From positions 1 through 64,000 of the forward strand of contig JAUWNP010000001.1 of the NCBI GenBank assembly GCA_030612585.1: 64,000 bases of DNA, read 5' to 3'. Origin of the DNA: Anaerolineae bacterium (GTDB taxonomy: Bacteria > Chloroflexota > Anaerolineae > B4-G1). Below are positions 19,845 through 28,513 of the stretch, one piece after another (the first letter of the stretch is position 1; the number at the start of each line of letters is the position of its first letter). Made by a program: the position numbers and the translations under genes. Under the pieces are notes generated by a model, which was given only the letters and a program-made list of their open reading frames with translations, was not told where the DNA came from and did not search any database.

Positions 19845-20205
19845 CATCAGAGAGGAAAGCCAGTACCCTGTCCAGGACTTCTTGCGGCGTCAATCCGTTG
19901 GTGTGGATATAGAGATCCGCATGTTGCCGGGCGTGGTGTAGCCGCCGGGTCAGTTCGGCCCACCAATCTGCTCCGGCGTCAGTGGGCCGGCGCTGGCAGG
20001 CGACTTCCCAGGAAACGTCCAGGTAGACGAGCAAATCGGGTTGGGTGAAACGTTGCCACATCGTGGGCACATAGGAGTGCTCCTGTGCCACCTCGCGGGC
20101 GTTGTGCCCGTGTGCCCGCAGCGTCCCCACGAGCAATGATTTGCCCGAGGCACACGGGCCGACCACGCCAATCAGTGGGTGTCTCTCATGTTTGGCTTGT
20201 TTCAC
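19825..20205 (-). CDS. Small P-loop kinase-like NTPase
   Basis: 126 residues from GTG 20205. Walker A is GVVGPCASGKSLL near the N-terminus, with PDLLVYLDVSWE and a C-terminal helical part. The size and layout resemble short nucleoside or adenylylsulfate-type kinases lacking clear substrate motifs. The frame is open upstream to 20394 but that part has a different character (Pro-rich, no family match) and overlaps another frame, so the short form is preferred. Confidence 0.65.
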   Translation of the reverse strand: MKQAKHERHPLIGVVGPCASGKSLLVGTLRAHGHNAREVAQEHSYVPTMWQRFTQPDLLVYLDVSWEVACQRRPTDAGADWWAELTRRLHHARQHADLYIHTNGLTPQEVLDRVLAFLSDVAGLGR

Positions 20206-20441
20206 CGGCTTGACGTTTTCCCCCTGGAGAACAAGCGCGCCGTCCACGGGCGGTGGCGCGGGCTGCTGGTCCTTCCCCGGGAAGGGCTGTGTTGCTCGCC
20301 GCTCATCTCGCGCAGGCGGGCCAGTGGTTCCAGCGAGGCTAAGGTGATTAGGGAGACGCGAAACTGGCGTACCAGGACCCGAGTATCGCGCCACAGGGCT
20401 CGCAGGTAGTGGTGGAGATGGTGGGACTTCATCATGTGCAT
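20202..20441 (-). pseudogene. Truncated gene, possibly ion-channel N-terminus
   Basis: Starting at ATG 20441, which overlaps the phosphatase stop (TGATG), the frame reads MHMMKSHHLHHYLRALWRD then VLVRQFRVSLITL, a pattern I associate weakly with the start of bacterial TrkA/KCH-type potassium channels. After about 45 residues it turns into unlikely Arg/Ser/Pro-rich sequence and stops at 20202. The tight coupling argues that a gene once followed the phosphatase and was truncated by a deletion that joined it to the P-loop gene. Low confidence on family. Confidence 0.35.
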
Positions 20442-21157
20442 CACAGGGGAAGCCTGACAGTCAGGCGGCGCACGCCATCGCCAATGTGATCTACGACGCG
20501 CAGCACGAGCACACTGACGTCGTCGCGCGGTCGGCCTTCGTCCAGTGCCAGCGCCTGCCCAAGCAGGCTATCGGCCAACTGATGGGCGCTTACGTCGCCC
20601 CCGGCTGTTAGTTCGCGCACAGCCGCCGGGACATCGAAGACACGGCTTGAGCGCGCCCCGGCCATCTCAAGGCCGTCCGTATAGACCACGACCATGGTCC
20701 CGGCGGTCAGTGGCAATTCTGTGACCTGTGGCTTGATACCGTGTCGCACCCCCACCGGTTCCGACGGCGCATCGAGTAACTGTAGCCTGCTTTCGGGCGT
20801 TATGATGATGGTGGGGCAGTGGCTGTTGCGCGAAAGCACCAGTGTGTTGGAAGTCAGGTCTACCGAAAGGATGTTGAGCGTGGCTGAGACCTGGCCGCCT
20901 TTGTGGGTGTAAAGGTAGTCGTGGGCTGCACGGGCCGCTGCGCCATCGCGTACTCCCTCTGCCAGTTCAGAGATGGCCTTGCGGGCCACCAAGTTGCTGA
21001 TAGCCTTGGCTGCTCGCCCGGAACGCTGTCCGTCCACCAACACGAAAGAGAAGCCACCGTGGGGGCGTTCGATCATTTCGAGCGTATCACCGCTCTCGCT
21101 AGTGGCCCATTTGCCCACCTTGGCGGCAGCGACCTCGATTTCCATGTTTGTCTCCAT
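20441..21157 (-). CDS. SpoIIE/RsbU-type PP2C serine phosphatase
   Basis: 238 residues, catalytic domain only. PP2C metal-binding Asps appear in FSFVLVDGQRSGRAA, TMVVVYTDGLEMAG and RPRDDVSVLVLRV. No sensor domain is attached, so it may act on an anti-anti-sigma (STAS) partner elsewhere. A Met at 21145 is an alternative start; ATG 21157 lies 6 bp from an extended -10 box, which would make it leaderless. Confidence 0.85.
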   Translation of the reverse strand: METNMEIEVAAAKVGKWATSESGDTLEMIERPHGGFSFVLVDGQRSGRAAKAISNLVARKAISELAEGVRDGAAARAAHDYLYTHKGGQVSATLNILSVDLTSNTLVLSRNSHCPTIIITPESRLQLLDAPSEPVGVRHGIKPQVTELPLTAGTMVVVYTDGLEMAGARSSRVFDVPAAVRELTAGGDVSAHQLADSLLGQALALDEGRPRDDVSVLVLRVVDHIGDGVRRLTVRLPL

Positions 21158-21163
21158 CCTTCG

Positions 21164-21172
21164 ATTATATCA
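21164..21172 (-). promoter_or_regulatory. Extended -10 promoter for the phosphatase gene
   Basis: Minus strand TGATATAAT (TG-n-TATAAT) ending 6 bp before ATG 21157. No good -35 is seen, which fits extended -10 promoters. Confidence 0.55.
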
Positions 21173-21216
21173 AACCAGAAGCCGTGATGCGTGATGCATG
21201 GAACATAATACTTGTC

Positions 21217-21315
21217 AGACCTGACAGGTTTTTACCCAAGACTTGCTATTCAATACAGTTGCCGAGTGACAAATGGGGCCTCAAGTGACGAAATTCGTGG
21301 AAACCTGTCAGGTCT
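21217..21315. repeat. Pair of inverted palindromic repeats (ACCTG-N-CAGGT)
   Basis: AGACCTGACAGGTTT (21217-21231) and its exact complement AAACCTGTCAGGTCT (21301-21315), 69 bp apart. Each copy is itself an 11-bp odd palindrome ACCTG[A/T]CAGGT. Located between divergent phosphatase and sensor kinase genes, so it could be a repeat element or an operator pair. Confidence 0.8.
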
Positions 21316-21412
21316 TGACGCCAAAACGGGAATTACTGATGCGTTGCCCACGTCTCGTACCGGAAGCACTTTCTCAGGCGTATTATACTCGTCTTGGCGA
21401 AGTGAGCAAAGT

Positions 21413-21440
21413 TTGAATTATTCCGGCAGTGTGCTATAAT
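21413..21440 (+). promoter_or_regulatory. Promoter of the sensor kinase gene
   Basis: TTGAAT (21413-21418), 16 bp, TATAAT (21435-21440) with TG one base before (extended -10). Transcription should start near 21447, which excludes the GTG at 21429 as the start codon. Confidence 0.65.
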
Positions 21441-21488
21441 CTCTCAGAATTAAAGGCTCTCTCTTACCTGGGAGTATGGAGCATCCTT

Positions 21489-24400
21489 ATGAGTTTTGAC
21501 GTCTGGAGGCCCTGGGTCAGGCTAACATTCCTTCAACCTGAGATCTGGGAATACTTCCTTCTGGCGCTCTACGTGCTGGTAGCATTTTTGCTTCTCGTGC
21601 GTTCCCGACGGGATTTTGGAAGGTTGGGTTGGCGTCGTCTTCCCCTGTTTCTGGGCTTGTTGGCGGCATCTCTGCTCGTCAACAATTTGCTGGTGCTGAG
21701 TTTCTCTCTGCCCCGGCTGCTACCACCCCCAAATGTTCCCACCGAACCTGCCAGTCCATTTGCGCCGTTGTTGGGGGCGCTACCGGTCATTGTTGCTGGG
21801 GCCTGGCTGGGCGCAGGGCCAGCATTGTTGGTCGGATTGGTCGGCGGAATCTTGCGTGTCGGGATGACAGTTGGCGGTATCACTGATCCTTTTCATTTTG
21901 CCTTCTTTGGTTTTCTGGTCGGATTCTTTCTGCGCCAGGATTATCGAGACCGCCCGTCGCTCGTCGCGCGCCAGCCTGTCATCGCTGGGCCACTGGCGAC
22001 TTTCTTTGCATCCCCGTTGCTGCTGCTGTCGGTGTTCGCTCATACGGCTGATTCGGGCTTGGCGGGGCTCGATTATGCCGTGACGTTGACGCAGGCTAAT
22101 CTTGGCCTCGCGCTGCTCGAGAGTCTCGTGGCAGCACTCGTTATACAGGGGGTCTACCTGGTCTCTCCGCGCCTGCGCCCTGTCCATGTAGCGCGTCAAC
22201 CCCCTCCCTACAGCCGCACCTTGGGGCGCAGGCTGCTTTTCCTATTCGTCCCTCTGATATTGGCCATGACTGCCGTGCTTGTCTACGCGGTGACGGCAAC
22301 AACTCTCCGCGTGGCGACTCTGGAGGTGGTGGACGAGATGGCGCGGGATACCAACAGTGCCGTTGAGGGCATTCCCTACTTCATCCAAACAGGGTTGGGT
22401 TTGCTGGCAGAGTTCGCTAACAATGAGATATTGTGGCACGGCGACCCGAGTACGCTGGAGGTGCATCTGCGTGGCGACCTGCGAAGCGTGGCTTTCTTCG
22501 ACCAGTTGATATTGTTTGATTCGACCAAACAGAGATTGGCGATATATCCGCCAGCGCCGATCGGCGACCAGGAATTGACGTCAGAGGAGGAAATGCTTTT
22601 GCAGCGCGTGGCCGAGAGCGGGGCGACGCAGATCAGTTCCGTGCATCACTCACGGCGAGACAAAGTCATCCTTTCATTCCTGTCGCCGGTGGAGGATGAG
22701 GAGACAGGCGAGCGTTTTGGAGTGTTGCTTGGACGCACCCGGCTTGATGTCAATCCGCTGATACGTCGTGTACTGGAGAGTCTGCAATGGACGCGTGCGC
22801 GTGGAGAGGGGTTTGTGGTGGATTCAGAAGGGCGCATCGTTGCCCATTCCAATCCTGACATGCTGCTCGCTGAATGGCACGTAGACGAGGAATGTCCCCG
22901 CATCACCACCGTGCTGCGTGGTTGGGCTTACGAAAGTCGCAATCCAATGGACAACACGCGCCAGTTGGTCTATTACTTGCCGGCTGAAGGGTACCCGTGG
23001 GCAGTGGTGATCCGCCTGCCCTACGAGGTCGTGCTGGAGCAGGCTACCCAGGTTGCCACTCCTCTGCTTATCCTCCAAATCCTGCTAGGGGGTGGGCTGG
23101 TGATCGTTATTCCGCTGGTCACCGGTTGGCTGACCCGACCACTCAAGCAGTTGGCCGCTGCTGCCGACTGCATCGCCGAGGGGGATCTCACACGGCCGGT
23201 GGAGGTGCCTGGCAGCGACGAGGTGGCCCGGGTGGGAGATGCATTTGAAGGTATGCGCGTGCGACTAAAAGATCGGCTGGAAGACCTTTCGTTGCTGCTC
23301 CAGGTCAGTCAGGCAGTTTCGGCGACGCTGGAATTGCCTGAGGGTGTGCCGTTCATCCTCGAAGGAGTACTGAAGGCGACACGTGCACAGGTGGCTCGCA
23401 TCATCCTCCTTTCGGCTGGCGGCGATCCACAGATGGTGATGGCGCGAGGGGAGCCACGCGAGGGGTTAGGGGCACTCGACCGTGCGCTGGCCACGGCGGC
23501 CAGGGAACTGGAGCAGCCCATGGTCGTGGAAAATCTGGCCCGGGCCAAGACACTGGCTGAGCCCGAGGCGCTGAGCGGACCGATCAAGGCCGCCATCGCG
23601 CTGCCCGTGTGCACTAAAGATCGGGTGCCTGCTGTGATGTGGGTGGGGTACGGTGAGGTCCGCCGGTTCGATGCCTCAGAGATTGACCTGCTCTCGACAC
23701 TGGCCAGCCAGACGGCGGTGCTGGTGGAGAAAGCTCGCCTGTTCCAGGCTGCGGAGGGTGGGCGGCGGCGACTGGCGGCAATCCTGGCCAGCACCACCGA
23801 CGCCGTTCTGGTCACCGACCGCGATGACCGTATTCTGCTGGTCAATCCGGCTGCTGAGCGGGCGTTTGGTATGGCAGCCGATGCGGTCGTGGGCCAGAAG
23901 ATCAACCAGACTGAGTTGGCACCTGTGTTGGTGCAGGTCTTTGAGGAGCCGTTGCCTCTGAGCGAAGCGTTGACTGAGGAGGTTCCTCTGCCCGATGGCC
24001 GGACATTATACGCCAGCGTTTCGACCATCTTGAGTGCCGATGGTGAACGGATTGGCCGTGTGGCCGTGATGCGCGACATCACTCGCTTCAAGGAACTAGA
24101 CGAGATGAAGTCTGAGTTCGTAGCGACGGTCTCGCATGACTTGCGCTCGCCGCTGACGTTTATCCGTGGTTATGCGACCATGCTCCCGATGGTGGGCGAG
24201 TTCAACGACACGCAGCATGAGTACATCGAGAAGATCCTGGACGGCGTTGGGCGGATGAGTGGACTGATTGACGATCTGCTCGATTTGGGACGCATTGAGG
24301 CCGGCGTGGGACTTGAGCGCAAACCGTGCCACCTGGGGGCGATTCTGGTCGAAGCGGTGGACGGCATGCGAGCCCGGGCTGCTGCTGAGGGACTCACCTT

Positions 24401-24776
24401 GCGGCTGGAACCGGCCGCAAGCGTGACAGTGGTCGCGGGCGACGCTGCGTTGCTGCGCCAGGCGGTCGCTAATCTGGTGGATAATGCTGTCAAGTACACA
24501 CCCAGCGGCGGCATTGTGACGGTGGGATTGTCTGTGCGCGACGAGCAGGCGGTGATCCGCGTCGCCGACACGGGTATTGGCATTGCCCCAGACGATCATG
24601 TGCGCCTGTTCGAGAAATTCTACCGCATCAGACGGCGTGACACGATGGGTATACCGGGGACTGGTCTGGGGCTGGCAATCGTCAAGTCTATCGTCGAACG
24701 GCACGGCGGAAAGGTGTGGGTAGATAGCGAACTAGACAAAGGGAGCACGTTCTACGTTAGTCTGCCTCTGGGTTAG
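21489..24776 (+). CDS. Large membrane sensor histidine kinase (5TM-like, Cache, HAMP, GAF, PAS)
   Basis: 1095 residues from ATG 21489 (GGAG at 21478-21481). Order: an N-terminal multi-TM region (about 1-240) resembling LytS-type 5TM receptors (GALPVIVAGAWLGAGPALL), a TM helix (250-272), an extracellular Cache-like sensor (about 275-520), a second TM helix and HAMP (545-600), GAF (615-760), PAS (763-867), HisKA with phospho-acceptor in VSHDLRSPLTF (H883), and HATPase with NLVDNAVKYTPSGG, DTGIGIA and GTGLGLAIV. No response regulator is adjacent, so the partner is elsewhere. It reads small-molecule and possibly redox or ligand cues at several points. Confidence 0.92.
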   Translation: MSFDVWRPWVRLTFLQPEIWEYFLLALYVLVAFLLLVRSRRDFGRLGWRRLPLFLGLLAASLLVNNLLVLSFSLPRLLPPPNVPTEPASPFAPLLGALPVIVAGAWLGAGPALLVGLVGGILRVGMTVGGITDPFHFAFFGFLVGFFLRQDYRDRPSLVARQPVIAGPLATFFASPLLLLSVFAHTADSGLAGLDYAVTLTQANLGLALLESLVAALVIQGVYLVSPRLRPVHVARQPPPYSRTLGRRLLFLFVPLILAMTAVLVYAVTATTLRVATLEVVDEMARDTNSAVEGIPYFIQTGLGLLAEFANNEILWHGDPSTLEVHLRGDLRSVAFFDQLILFDSTKQRLAIYPPAPIGDQELTSEEEMLLQRVAESGATQISSVHHSRRDKVILSFLSPVEDEETGERFGVLLGRTRLDVNPLIRRVLESLQWTRARGEGFVVDSEGRIVAHSNPDMLLAEWHVDEECPRITTVLRGWAYESRNPMDNTRQLVYYLPAEGYPWAVVIRLPYEVVLEQATQVATPLLILQILLGGGLVIVIPLVTGWLTRPLKQLAAAADCIAEGDLTRPVEVPGSDEVARVGDAFEGMRVRLKDRLEDLSLLLQVSQAVSATLELPEGVPFILEGVLKATRAQVARIILLSAGGDPQMVMARGEPREGLGALDRALATAARELEQPMVVENLARAKTLAEPEALSGPIKAAIALPVCTKDRVPAVMWVGYGEVRRFDASEIDLLSTLASQTAVLVEKARLFQAAEGGRRRLAAILASTTDAVLVTDRDDRILLVNPAAERAFGMAADAVVGQKINQTELAPVLVQVFEEPLPLSEALTEEVPLPDGRTLYASVSTILSADGERIGRVAVMRDITRFKELDEMKSEFVATVSHDLRSPLTFIRGYATMLPMVGEFNDTQHEYIEKILDGVGRMSGLIDDLLDLGRIEAGVGLERKPCHLGAILVEAVDGMRARAAAEGLTLRLEPAASVTVVAGDAALLRQAVANLVDNAVKYTPSGGIVTVGLSVRDEQAVIRVADTGIGIAPDDHVRLFEKFYRIRRRDTMGIPGTGLGLAIVKSIVERHGGKVWVDSELDKGSTFYVSLPLG

Positions 24777-24824
24777 GTAGAGTCTCCGGGGGCGGAAGTT
24801 GCGCAGTAGGCAACGAGGTGCTGC

Positions 24825-25925
24825 ATGGCATTGCAGATTGGAATAGTAGGCTTGCCTAATGTGGGCAAGTCAACTCTCTTTAACGGTCTCACGCGGGCCA
24901 AGGCTGCTGTGGCAGCCTATCCTTTCACCACAATTGATCCCAATCGCGGCGTCGCAGTGGTGCCCGATCCACGCCTGGAGGTGTTGGCGGCGATGGTCGG
25001 GCCGGAACGAGTGACCCCGGCAACGGTCGAGTTCGTGGATATCGCGGGCCTGGTACGCGGTGCTCATCGGGGCGAGGGGCTGGGCAACCAATTCCTGGGC
25101 CACATCCGCGACGTGGACGCTATCGCTCTGGTCTGTCGCTGCTTTTCCAACCCCGACGTGGCGCACATAGATGGATCGGTGAATCCGCTACGTGACCTGG
25201 AGGCGCTTGCCCTGGAACTGATTCTGGCTGATTTGGAGGTAGTGGAGCGACGGCTGGACAAGGTGCGCTCGGCGGCTAAGGCCAGGCCGCGGGATTTCGC
25301 CGCAGAGTTGGAGATGGTGGGGGAGTTGCGCGCGCGCCTGCAGTCCGGCGATCGAGCCGCTGCCTGGGCGGCAGGCGGGGTGACTGAGGTGGCGTTGGCA
25401 CGAGAGATGTGCCTGCTCACCGCCAAGAAGCGCGTCTACGTGGCCAACGTCGGCGAGGAGAATCTGCCCGGTGGCGGTCCGTTGACCGAAGATGTCGCTT
25501 GTGTGGCGGAAGAGGAGGGGGTCCCTTGTCTCGTCCTCTGTGCCCAACTGGAGGCTGACTTGAGTGAGTGGCCACCCGACGAGGCCGCTGCTTACCGGGC
25601 AGACGTGGGGTTGGAGCGCTCCGGGTTGGAGGCGCTGGCCCAGGCGGGCTACGAGGTGCTTGATCTGGTCACATTTTTCACCATCACGGGTGGTCGAGAA
25701 GTGCGCGCCTGGGCGATACAGCGCGATACCAAAGCGTCCCGGGCAGCCGGCAAAGTCCACAGCCAGATGGAGCGTGGTTTCATCTGTGCCGAGGTGGTGA
25801 GTTTTGAGCAACTGGTGGAGGCGGGGAACTGGCGTGCGGTGCGGAAGCAAGGGGGCTTGCGTTTTGAGGGCCGTGACTACGAAATCCAGGACGGCGACGT
25901 GTGCCTGTTCCGCTTCAGCCCGTGA
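24825..25925 (+). CDS. ychF: Redox/translation-associated GTPase-like ATPase YchF
   Basis: 366 residues, full length. Obg-family P-loop protein: GLPNVGKSTLFNGLT (G1), FVDIAGLVRGAHRGEGLGNQFL (G3) and a C-terminal TGS domain (DLVTFFTITGGREVRAW, FICAEVVSFEQL). The usual G4 NKxD is replaced by VANVGEENL, as expected for YchF, which prefers ATP. Ribosome-associated housekeeping role. It precedes the rpsF operon, which has its own promoter. Confidence 0.97.
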   Translation: MALQIGIVGLPNVGKSTLFNGLTRAKAAVAAYPFTTIDPNRGVAVVPDPRLEVLAAMVGPERVTPATVEFVDIAGLVRGAHRGEGLGNQFLGHIRDVDAIALVCRCFSNPDVAHIDGSVNPLRDLEALALELILADLEVVERRLDKVRSAAKARPRDFAAELEMVGELRARLQSGDRAAAWAAGGVTEVALAREMCLLTAKKRVYVANVGEENLPGGGPLTEDVACVAEEEGVPCLVLCAQLEADLSEWPPDEAAAYRADVGLERSGLEALAQAGYEVLDLVTFFTITGGREVRAWAIQRDTKASRAAGKVHSQMERGFICAEVVSFEQLVEAGNWRAVRKQGGLRFEGRDYEIQDGDVCLFRFSP

Positions 25926-25962
25926 GTGGGAGGTGGGCTAATGGGAAAGCAGTGTCCGCGTC

Positions 25963-25991
25963 TTGCCAAATTCACGTCTTTGTGTTATCAT
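25963..25991 (+). promoter_or_regulatory. Promoter of the rpsF-ssb-rpsR operon
   Basis: TTGCCA (25963-25968), 17 bp, TATCAT (25986-25991). Transcription would start near 25998, giving a leader of about 80 nt. Confidence 0.65.
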
Positions 25992-25997
25992 AGCGCC

Positions 25998-26067
25998 CGT
26001 TGCGTGCCTATAGGTGGGCTTTCCGCTCCCGGCTTTAGGTCCGGGGGCAATCCCGTGGAAAGGAGGT
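25998..26067 (+). promoter_or_regulatory. Structured leader, candidate S6:S18 autoregulatory element
   Basis: The leader before rpsF can fold a hairpin with arms CCCGG and CCGGG around CTTTAGGT, flanked by further complementary G/C stretches, and ends with AAAGGAGGT at 26059-26067. Many bacteria carry an rRNA-mimicking S6:S18 binding motif exactly here. I cannot confirm the conserved bulge by eye, so this is position plus structure only. Confidence 0.4.
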
Positions 26068-26077
26068 ATACCATCCA

Positions 26078-26398
26078 GTGCGCAGTTATGAGTTAGTCTT
26101 TATCGTTCACCCGGAAGTGGACGAAGATGGCCTGACCGCCGTTACTGAGAAAGTCGAAGGTCTGATTAAACGCAATGACGGCAAGGTCACGCGAATCGAG
26201 CCCTGGGGGTCGCGTCGGCTGGCCTATCCCATTCAGAAACAGTGGGAAGGCCAGTATGTGTTGATGCGGCTTGAACTGGAATCCCAGGGTGTGACTGGGT
26301 TGGAGCACGATCTTGGGCTGACCGAGCAGATCATGCGTCACCTGGTCGTGCGTGTTGAAGAGGACGCCAAGCCGCCTGGGGAGGCAGTGGCTGTGTGA
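26078..26398 (+). CDS. rpsF: Ribosomal protein bS6
   Basis: 106 residues from GTG 26078, 10 nt after a strong AAAGGAGGT. MRSYELVFIVHPEVDEDG, TRIEPWGSRRLAYPIQKQ and ending VRVEEDAKPPGEAVAV. 30S subunit protein binding next to S18. First gene of the conserved rpsF-ssb-rpsR cluster. Confidence 0.98.
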   Translation: MRSYELVFIVHPEVDEDGLTAVTEKVEGLIKRNDGKVTRIEPWGSRRLAYPIQKQWEGQYVLMRLELESQGVTGLEHDLGLTEQIMRHLVVRVEEDAKPPGEAVAV

Positions 26399-26428
26399 TG
26401 CGGGTAGGTTGTGGGGAGTGAGAGCGCT

Positions 26429-26824
26429 ATGGCAAGGGGCTTGAACAAGGTGATGGTCATTGGTAGCGTAGGGCGTGACCCTGAGATGCGTTACACGCCC
26501 AGCGGACGGCCAGTGACTTCGTTCAGTGTCGCTACCACTCGCAGTTGGACAAACTCGGAAGGCGAGCGCCGCGAGGAAACAGAATGGTTCAACGTTGTGG
26601 CGTGGGGTAATCTGGCCGAGATTTGCAAGCAACATCTTCGTAAGGGACGGCAGGTATACATCGAAGGGCGCTTGCAGACGCGAAGTTGGGAGGATCAGGG
26701 AGGGCGGAAACGCTTCTGTACCGAGTTGGTTGCCAACGAAATGATCTTGTTGGGTAGCCGTCACGGTACTTCCTCGGAGACGGTGGAATCCGATGCTAAA
26801 GGGGAGGAGGCGTTCCCCTTCTAG
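26429..26824 (+). CDS. ssb: Single-stranded DNA-binding protein
   Basis: 131 residues from ATG 26429 (GGGGAG at 26413-26418); an earlier GTG at 26411 is less likely. OB fold: [53 protein letters not shown]. The C-terminal tail is short and acidic (GEEAFPF), the docking tip for repair and replication partners. Standard position between rpsF and rpsR. Confidence 0.97.
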   Translation: MARGLNKVMVIGSVGRDPEMRYTPSGRPVTSFSVATTRSWTNSEGERREETEWFNVVAWGNLAEICKQHLRKGRQVYIEGRLQTRSWEDQGGRKRFCTELVANEMILLGSRHGTSSETVESDAKGEEAFPF

Positions 26825-26897
26825 TAATTGTACCAAGTGCACGTATTCCGTGGATTTTAAGTGTGCCTGATACAGACACGGCAGGGAGGTTGAAACA

Positions 26898-27182
26898 TTG
26901 GCGGAACAAGGGAGGCGTGGGCGTACGGGGGGCCAACGGCGCGGTAAACGTCGGTTCACGAGGCGTCGTAAAGATTGCATTTTCTGCAAGGGGAAGGCCA
27001 CCGACATTGATTACAAGCGGACGAATGTGCTGCGGAGCTTTCTGACCGACCGCGGGAAGATCCGACCACGACGGCAGACGGGAACGTGCGCCAAGCATCA
27101 ACGTCAATTGTCGTTGGCGATTAAGCGTGCTCGTCATCTGGCGTTGTTGCCGTTCGTGATAGATCCTGCTCGTACTCGCTAA
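26898..27182 (+). CDS. rpsR: Ribosomal protein bS18 (zinc-binding form)
   Basis: 94 residues from TTG 26898 with GGGAGG 8 nt upstream. The body ([28 protein letters not shown]) is typical. It holds CIFCKGK and CAKHQ, a CxxC...CxxH set expected to bind zinc; many S18 proteins have lost these. The N-terminus carries an Arg/Gly-rich extension. Confidence 0.97.
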   Translation: MAEQGRRGRTGGQRRGKRRFTRRRKDCIFCKGKATDIDYKRTNVLRSFLTDRGKIRPRRQTGTCAKHQRQLSLAIKRARHLALLPFVIDPARTR

Positions 27183-27189
27183 GTGAGTG

Positions 27190-27235
27190 GTCGGCAGTTG
27201 GCTGTTAGCGGTTGTCAGTTAGCGGCTATGTGAGA
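27190..27235. repeat. Short tandem repeat (TTAGCGGTTG/GTCAGTTAGCGG type)
   Basis: Degenerate units around GTTAGCGG fill most of the gap between rpsR and the next gene. A related unit (TTAGCCAT) encodes the last residues of the FHA protein near 44930-44960. Confidence 0.6.
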
Positions 27236-27241
27236 GGTGGG

Positions 27242-28459
27242 ATGGCAAAGAAGTCCAAAAGCCGTGCGCCAAGGAAATTGACGCATAAGCAACACTCCCG
27301 CCTGGAGCGGGAAAGGAGTATGAAGAGGCTCCTCATCTGGGGCGTGACCGTCGTGGGGATCGCGGTTGTGGGCATTATGGTCTATGGCCTCGTCGTCGAA
27401 AAGGTCATCAAGGCCCGCGAGCCGGTCGCCATCGTGGGCGGAACTTCTATCACGACGGCTGAGTATCAGGCTCGAGTGCGCTTTATGCAGATGCGGATGC
27501 AAAACGAACTCCAATACTGGCTCCAGCAGCAACAGGCTCTCGATCCGACGGACCAGAGTATGCAGTTCTATCTGGAGTATATCCAGGGGAACATTCGCGA
27601 CTTGCAAACCAGGTTATCGCCGGCGAACGCACCGGTCATTGGCGAGCAATTTCTCGATCAGTTGATTCAGGAGGAGTTGGTACATCAGGAGGCGGATCGC
27701 CGTGGCATTGCTGTTGCGCCGGAGGAAGTGCAGCGGGAGATCGAGCGTTACTTCGGCTATGACCGGGATCCTGTCACCCCCACGCCAGGGCCTACTGTCG
27801 TCACATCTCCCTTGACGCTGACAGAAGTGCTCACTCCTACGCCGACGACCGTTCCGCCACCGACACCAACTCCGATGACTGAGGAGGAGTTCCGCCGATC
27901 GTACAGTACTTATCTGGAGCAGTCTTTGAAACCACTGGATGTTTCGGAGCAGCAATACCGTTCCTGGGTCGAGGCATCGCTGTTGGTTGAGAAGTTGCAG
28001 GAGCAGATGAGTGCAGAAGTTCCCACTGTGGCCGATCAAGTCAAACTGTGGCTCCTGGCCGTGGATAGCGAGGAACGGGCGAATGAACTGGCTGCCCGGC
28101 TAGGTACGGGGGAGGATTTCCAGGCCTTGGCAGATGAGTTGGAGGAGGGGGAGGATGAGGAGGTCGCCGGATACGGCACCGAATTGAGTTGGTTCCCCAA
28201 AGGCATGTTGGAAAGCAATCTTGGCACGGAGTTGGCCGATCTGGCGTTCAGTCTGGAGGTGGGGGAGCACAGTCAACCAGTGCTGCGTCAGGATGATACG
28301 CAGTATTATATCATCGAGGTGGTGGGCCACGAGGAGCGGGAATTGGACTCGTTTGTGCATCAGCAACTGGGGGCAGATGCGTTTCAGGAATGGCTGGACG
28401 CTCAACAGGTTTTGGTGGAGCGAAAGATGTATGGTGATCGCGTGCCGGCGGAACCGTAA
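27242..28459 (+). CDS. Membrane-anchored PpiC/SurA-type peptidyl-prolyl isomerase
   Basis: 405 residues from ATG 27242 (GAGAGGTGGG). A Lys/Arg-rich cytoplasmic start, TM anchor about 30-50, a SurA-N-like helical chaperone region (55-165), a Thr/Pro-rich linker (about 178-215, PTPTTVPPPTPTPM), and a PpiC-type parvulin domain (about 265-375: WLLAVDSEERANELAARL, FSLEVGEHSQPV). Extracytoplasmic folding factor like PrsA/SurA. Confidence 0.87.
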   Translation: MAKKSKSRAPRKLTHKQHSRLERERSMKRLLIWGVTVVGIAVVGIMVYGLVVEKVIKAREPVAIVGGTSITTAEYQARVRFMQMRMQNELQYWLQQQQALDPTDQSMQFYLEYIQGNIRDLQTRLSPANAPVIGEQFLDQLIQEELVHQEADRRGIAVAPEEVQREIERYFGYDRDPVTPTPGPTVVTSPLTLTEVLTPTPTTVPPPTPTPMTEEEFRRSYSTYLEQSLKPLDVSEQQYRSWVEASLLVEKLQEQMSAEVPTVADQVKLWLLAVDSEERANELAARLGTGEDFQALADELEEGEDEEVAGYGTELSWFPKGMLESNLGTELADLAFSLEVGEHSQPVLRQDDTQYYIIEVVGHEERELDSFVHQQLGADAFQEWLDAQQVLVERKMYGDRVPAEP

Positions 28460-28477
28460 CTCATGGCTTGCAATGAG

Positions 28478-28513
28478 GAGCCCGGCTTCTGGCAGAGGCC
28501 GGGCTCTTGTTTT
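28478..28513 (+). terminator. Intrinsic terminator after the PpiC gene
   Basis: GAGCCCGGC (28478-28486) pairs with GCCGGGCTC (28498-28506), 11-nt loop, then TTGTTTT. It also covers the end of the convergent relA/spoT gene. Confidence 0.9.

Noticed and set aside
21429..21488. GTG 21429 as the sensor kinase start
   Set aside because: It lies upstream of the -10 box; ATG 21489 has a proper SD.
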